From assembly GCF_000829465.1 (NCBI RefSeq), contig NZ_JXAL01000022.1, positions 62,001 through 126,000 of the forward strand: a stretch of DNA of 64,000 nt, read 5' to 3'. Below, one piece after another: positions 62,617-64,000 of this stretch. Each line of letters begins with the position of its first letter. Positions within the stretch are counted from its first letter, which is position 1. This stretch comes from Cohnella kolymensis (lineage in GTDB: Bacteria; Bacillota; Bacilli; Paenibacillales; Paenibacillaceae). The translations under genes and the position numbers were made by a program. The notes below the pieces were generated by a model. That model was given only the letters and a program-made list of their open reading frames with translations, had not been told where the DNA came from and did no database searches.

Positions 62617-64000
62617 ATGAATGCGCTGATCCGGTTTCTTTTTCGCAAAATGTGGAACACGCGATGGTTGACGCTCAGCACGCTCGCCGGATTGTTCGTT
62701 GCGGTGGCATTTACGACCAGCATTCCGATGTATGCGGATGGCGCGCTGAAGCGAGTTGTCGCCCAATCGCTGGTGGATAACAGTCAGGGCTTGCCCGCCG
62801 GATCTCTGCTTATTCGCTATCAATCGACCGACGGGAAGACGGATTTATCCGGTTTTGAGAACGTCGACAGTTATATCCGCAAGGATGTGCCGGAAGATAT
62901 CGGCTTCCCTGCGATGGTTACGCAGCGCAGCCTGACTTTGCGGGGTACGGAAGTGTCGCCGGAGGATCCGACCAAAGTCGATGCGAGCCGCACGCGCAAA
63001 ATGACGATCGCATCGTTCAGCGATTTGAAGGAACAGTCGGAGATGGCAGGGGGAACCTGGTACTCCGATCGAGCGGCGGCGGATGGCACGATACAGGCCG
63101 TCATGATGGAAGAAGCGATGTTCCGCAATGATCTGCACGTTGGGGATGTGCTGCTGTATCCGATCTTCGGCGGATTGGACATCACCCTGAGGGTTGAGAT
63201 TGTCGGCTCATTCAAGCCGGCGAACCCGGAGAGCGCTTATTGGTATCAAGGCCTCGAAAGCCTGATGAATAACTTGTATATCGCGGATTCGGTCATGCTG
63301 AAAGACTTGGCCGAGAAGCAGAATATTCCTTTGCAGATGGCGAGCTGGTACACTGCCTATGATTTGCGGGAAATCCAGACGAGTCAGCTGTCGCCGCTTG
63401 CCGGCACGCTGAACCGGATTGACATCGAAGTGTTCAATCGATTGAAAGATACGCATTTGGATATTTCCTTCGCCGATATGCTGGGCGATTTCCGCCGCGA
63501 CAGCATTCAGCTGCAGACCTTGTTGTTCACGCTCGCGGCTCCGATGATTGCAATGGTGTTTTACTTCATTACGATGAATGCCAGCCAAGCGCTGGAGAAG
63601 CAGCGTTCCGACATCGCGGTTTTGCGCAGCCGGGGAGCAAGCACAAGGCAAATCTTCATGCTGTTCTTGCTGGAAGGATCCTTGCTCGGCATCGTTGCGC
63701 TGGTGTTAGGCCCGTTCTTCGGATGGTTCATGGCCAAAAGCATCGGATCGGCCAGCGGGTTTCTCTCCTTCGTCGATCGGCAGTCCATTCCGGTCGGATT
63801 CTCCTCCGACGGTATGATCGCAGGAATTGCGGCGGTATTGGTGGCGATCGGGGCTGCGGTTATTCCGGCGGTCCTGTTCACCCGGACTTCCATCGTCGAT
63901 CACAAGCGGCAGATGGCGAGGACGGAGGCGAAGCCGTTCTGGCAGCGATGGTTTCTGGACGTTCTGCTGCTCGGCGTGGCCGCTTACGGCTGGTACTTGT
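62617..64000 (+). CDS. FtsX-like ABC permease (MacB-type), cut by the window edge
   Basis: From ATG 62617 the frame stays open to the last base (461 codons). An N-terminal membrane helix ('LSTLAGLFVAVAFTTSIPMYAD') is followed by a large extracellular domain, then helices containing 'LRSRGASTRQIFMLFLLEGSLLGI', a typical FtsX-domain turn. The gene continues beyond the window. It forms the permease of the system above; the substrate is unknown. Confidence 0.9.
   Translation, partial: MNALIRFLFRKMWNTRWLTLSTLAGLFVAVAFTTSIPMYADGALKRVVAQSLVDNSQGLPAGSLLIRYQSTDGKTDLSGFENVDSYIRKDVPEDIGFPAMVTQRSLTLRGTEVSPEDPTKVDASRTRKMTIASFSDLKEQSEMAGGTWYSDRAAADGTIQAVMMEEAMFRNDLHVGDVLLYPIFGGLDITLRVEIVGSFKPANPESAYWYQGLESLMNNLYIADSVMLKDLAEKQNIPLQMASWYTAYDLREIQTSQLSPLAGTLNRIDIEVFNRLKDTHLDISFADMLGDFRRDSIQLQTLLFTLAAPMIAMVFYFITMNASQALEKQRSDIAVLRSRGASTRQIFMLFLLEGSLLGIVALVLGPFFGWFMAKSIGSASGFLSFVDRQSIPVGFSSDGMIAGIAAVLVAIGAAVIPAVLFTRTSIVDHKRQMARTEAKPFWQRWFLDVLLLGVAAYGWYL

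Overview
The window looks like the chromosome of a member of the Paenibacillaceae (Paenibacillus, Cohnella or a close relative). Supporting signs are strong AGGAGG-type ribosome binding sites, many GTG and TTG starts, Firmicutes lipoproteins and secreted proteins, a SinR orthologue, a glutaminyl-tRNA synthetase and a paeninodin-type lasso peptide cluster. No rRNA, tRNA, insertion sequence, prophage or CRISPR array was seen.

Layout. Positions 1-5000 hold cell-surface and hypothetical genes: a pair with related two-cysteine C-termini, a zinc-ribbon YvyF-like protein, a 5'-broken DUF2167 gene and a secreted beta-propeller protein. From about 5.19 kb to 47.24 kb nearly every gene is on the plus strand and belongs to one exopolysaccharide (eps-like) locus. 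It contains the Wzz-like/BY-kinase pair, an EpsC dehydratase behind a structured leader, GalU, nine or so glycosyltransferases (GT2, GT4, GT8, GT32), EpsG-type polymerase, pyruvyltransferase, Wzx flippase flanked by two QueC-like PP-loop paralogues, GalE, EpsL-type sugar-phosphate transferase and EpsN aminotransferase.

A complete lasso-peptide biosynthetic cluster (32.97-41.73 kb) sits inside this locus, between the EpsN and EpsM homologues. Its order is sulfotransferase, cyclase, 50-residue precursor, HPr-kinase-like peptide kinase, RRE protein, B2 protease, nucleotidyltransferase, ABC exporter, APS kinase. It is followed by an OpgC-like membrane acyltransferase and a separately promoted cassette (KAS III, ACP, ketoreductase, acyl ligase, second ACP, EpsM-like transferase) that looks able to build and attach a short acyl group to an amino sugar.

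A SinR orthologue lies at 47.57 kb. The same 16-bp palindrome, containing the known SinR half-site, occurs upstream of epsC, and facing the secreted-protein gene at 48.75-49.77 kb; a variant overlaps the KAS III promoter. This suggests one biofilm-matrix regulon covering polysaccharide, acyl cassette and a secreted matrix-like protein. A second, different palindrome exactly fills the spacer of the first eps promoter.

Positions 50-64 kb hold an ABC-2 exporter, small membrane or lipoprotein genes, a DUF1992 protein, a direct-repeat intergenic region, a NagZ-type lipoprotein, a class V aminotransferase, GlnRS and a MacB-like ABC system running off the right edge.

Caution: at least fourteen genes-breaking single-base indels are visible, most of them one extra base in A or T runs of 7-9. 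Active sites on both sides are intact, so most are more likely sequence errors than true gene decay. These genes are listed as pseudogene (frameshifted) with full inferred spans.
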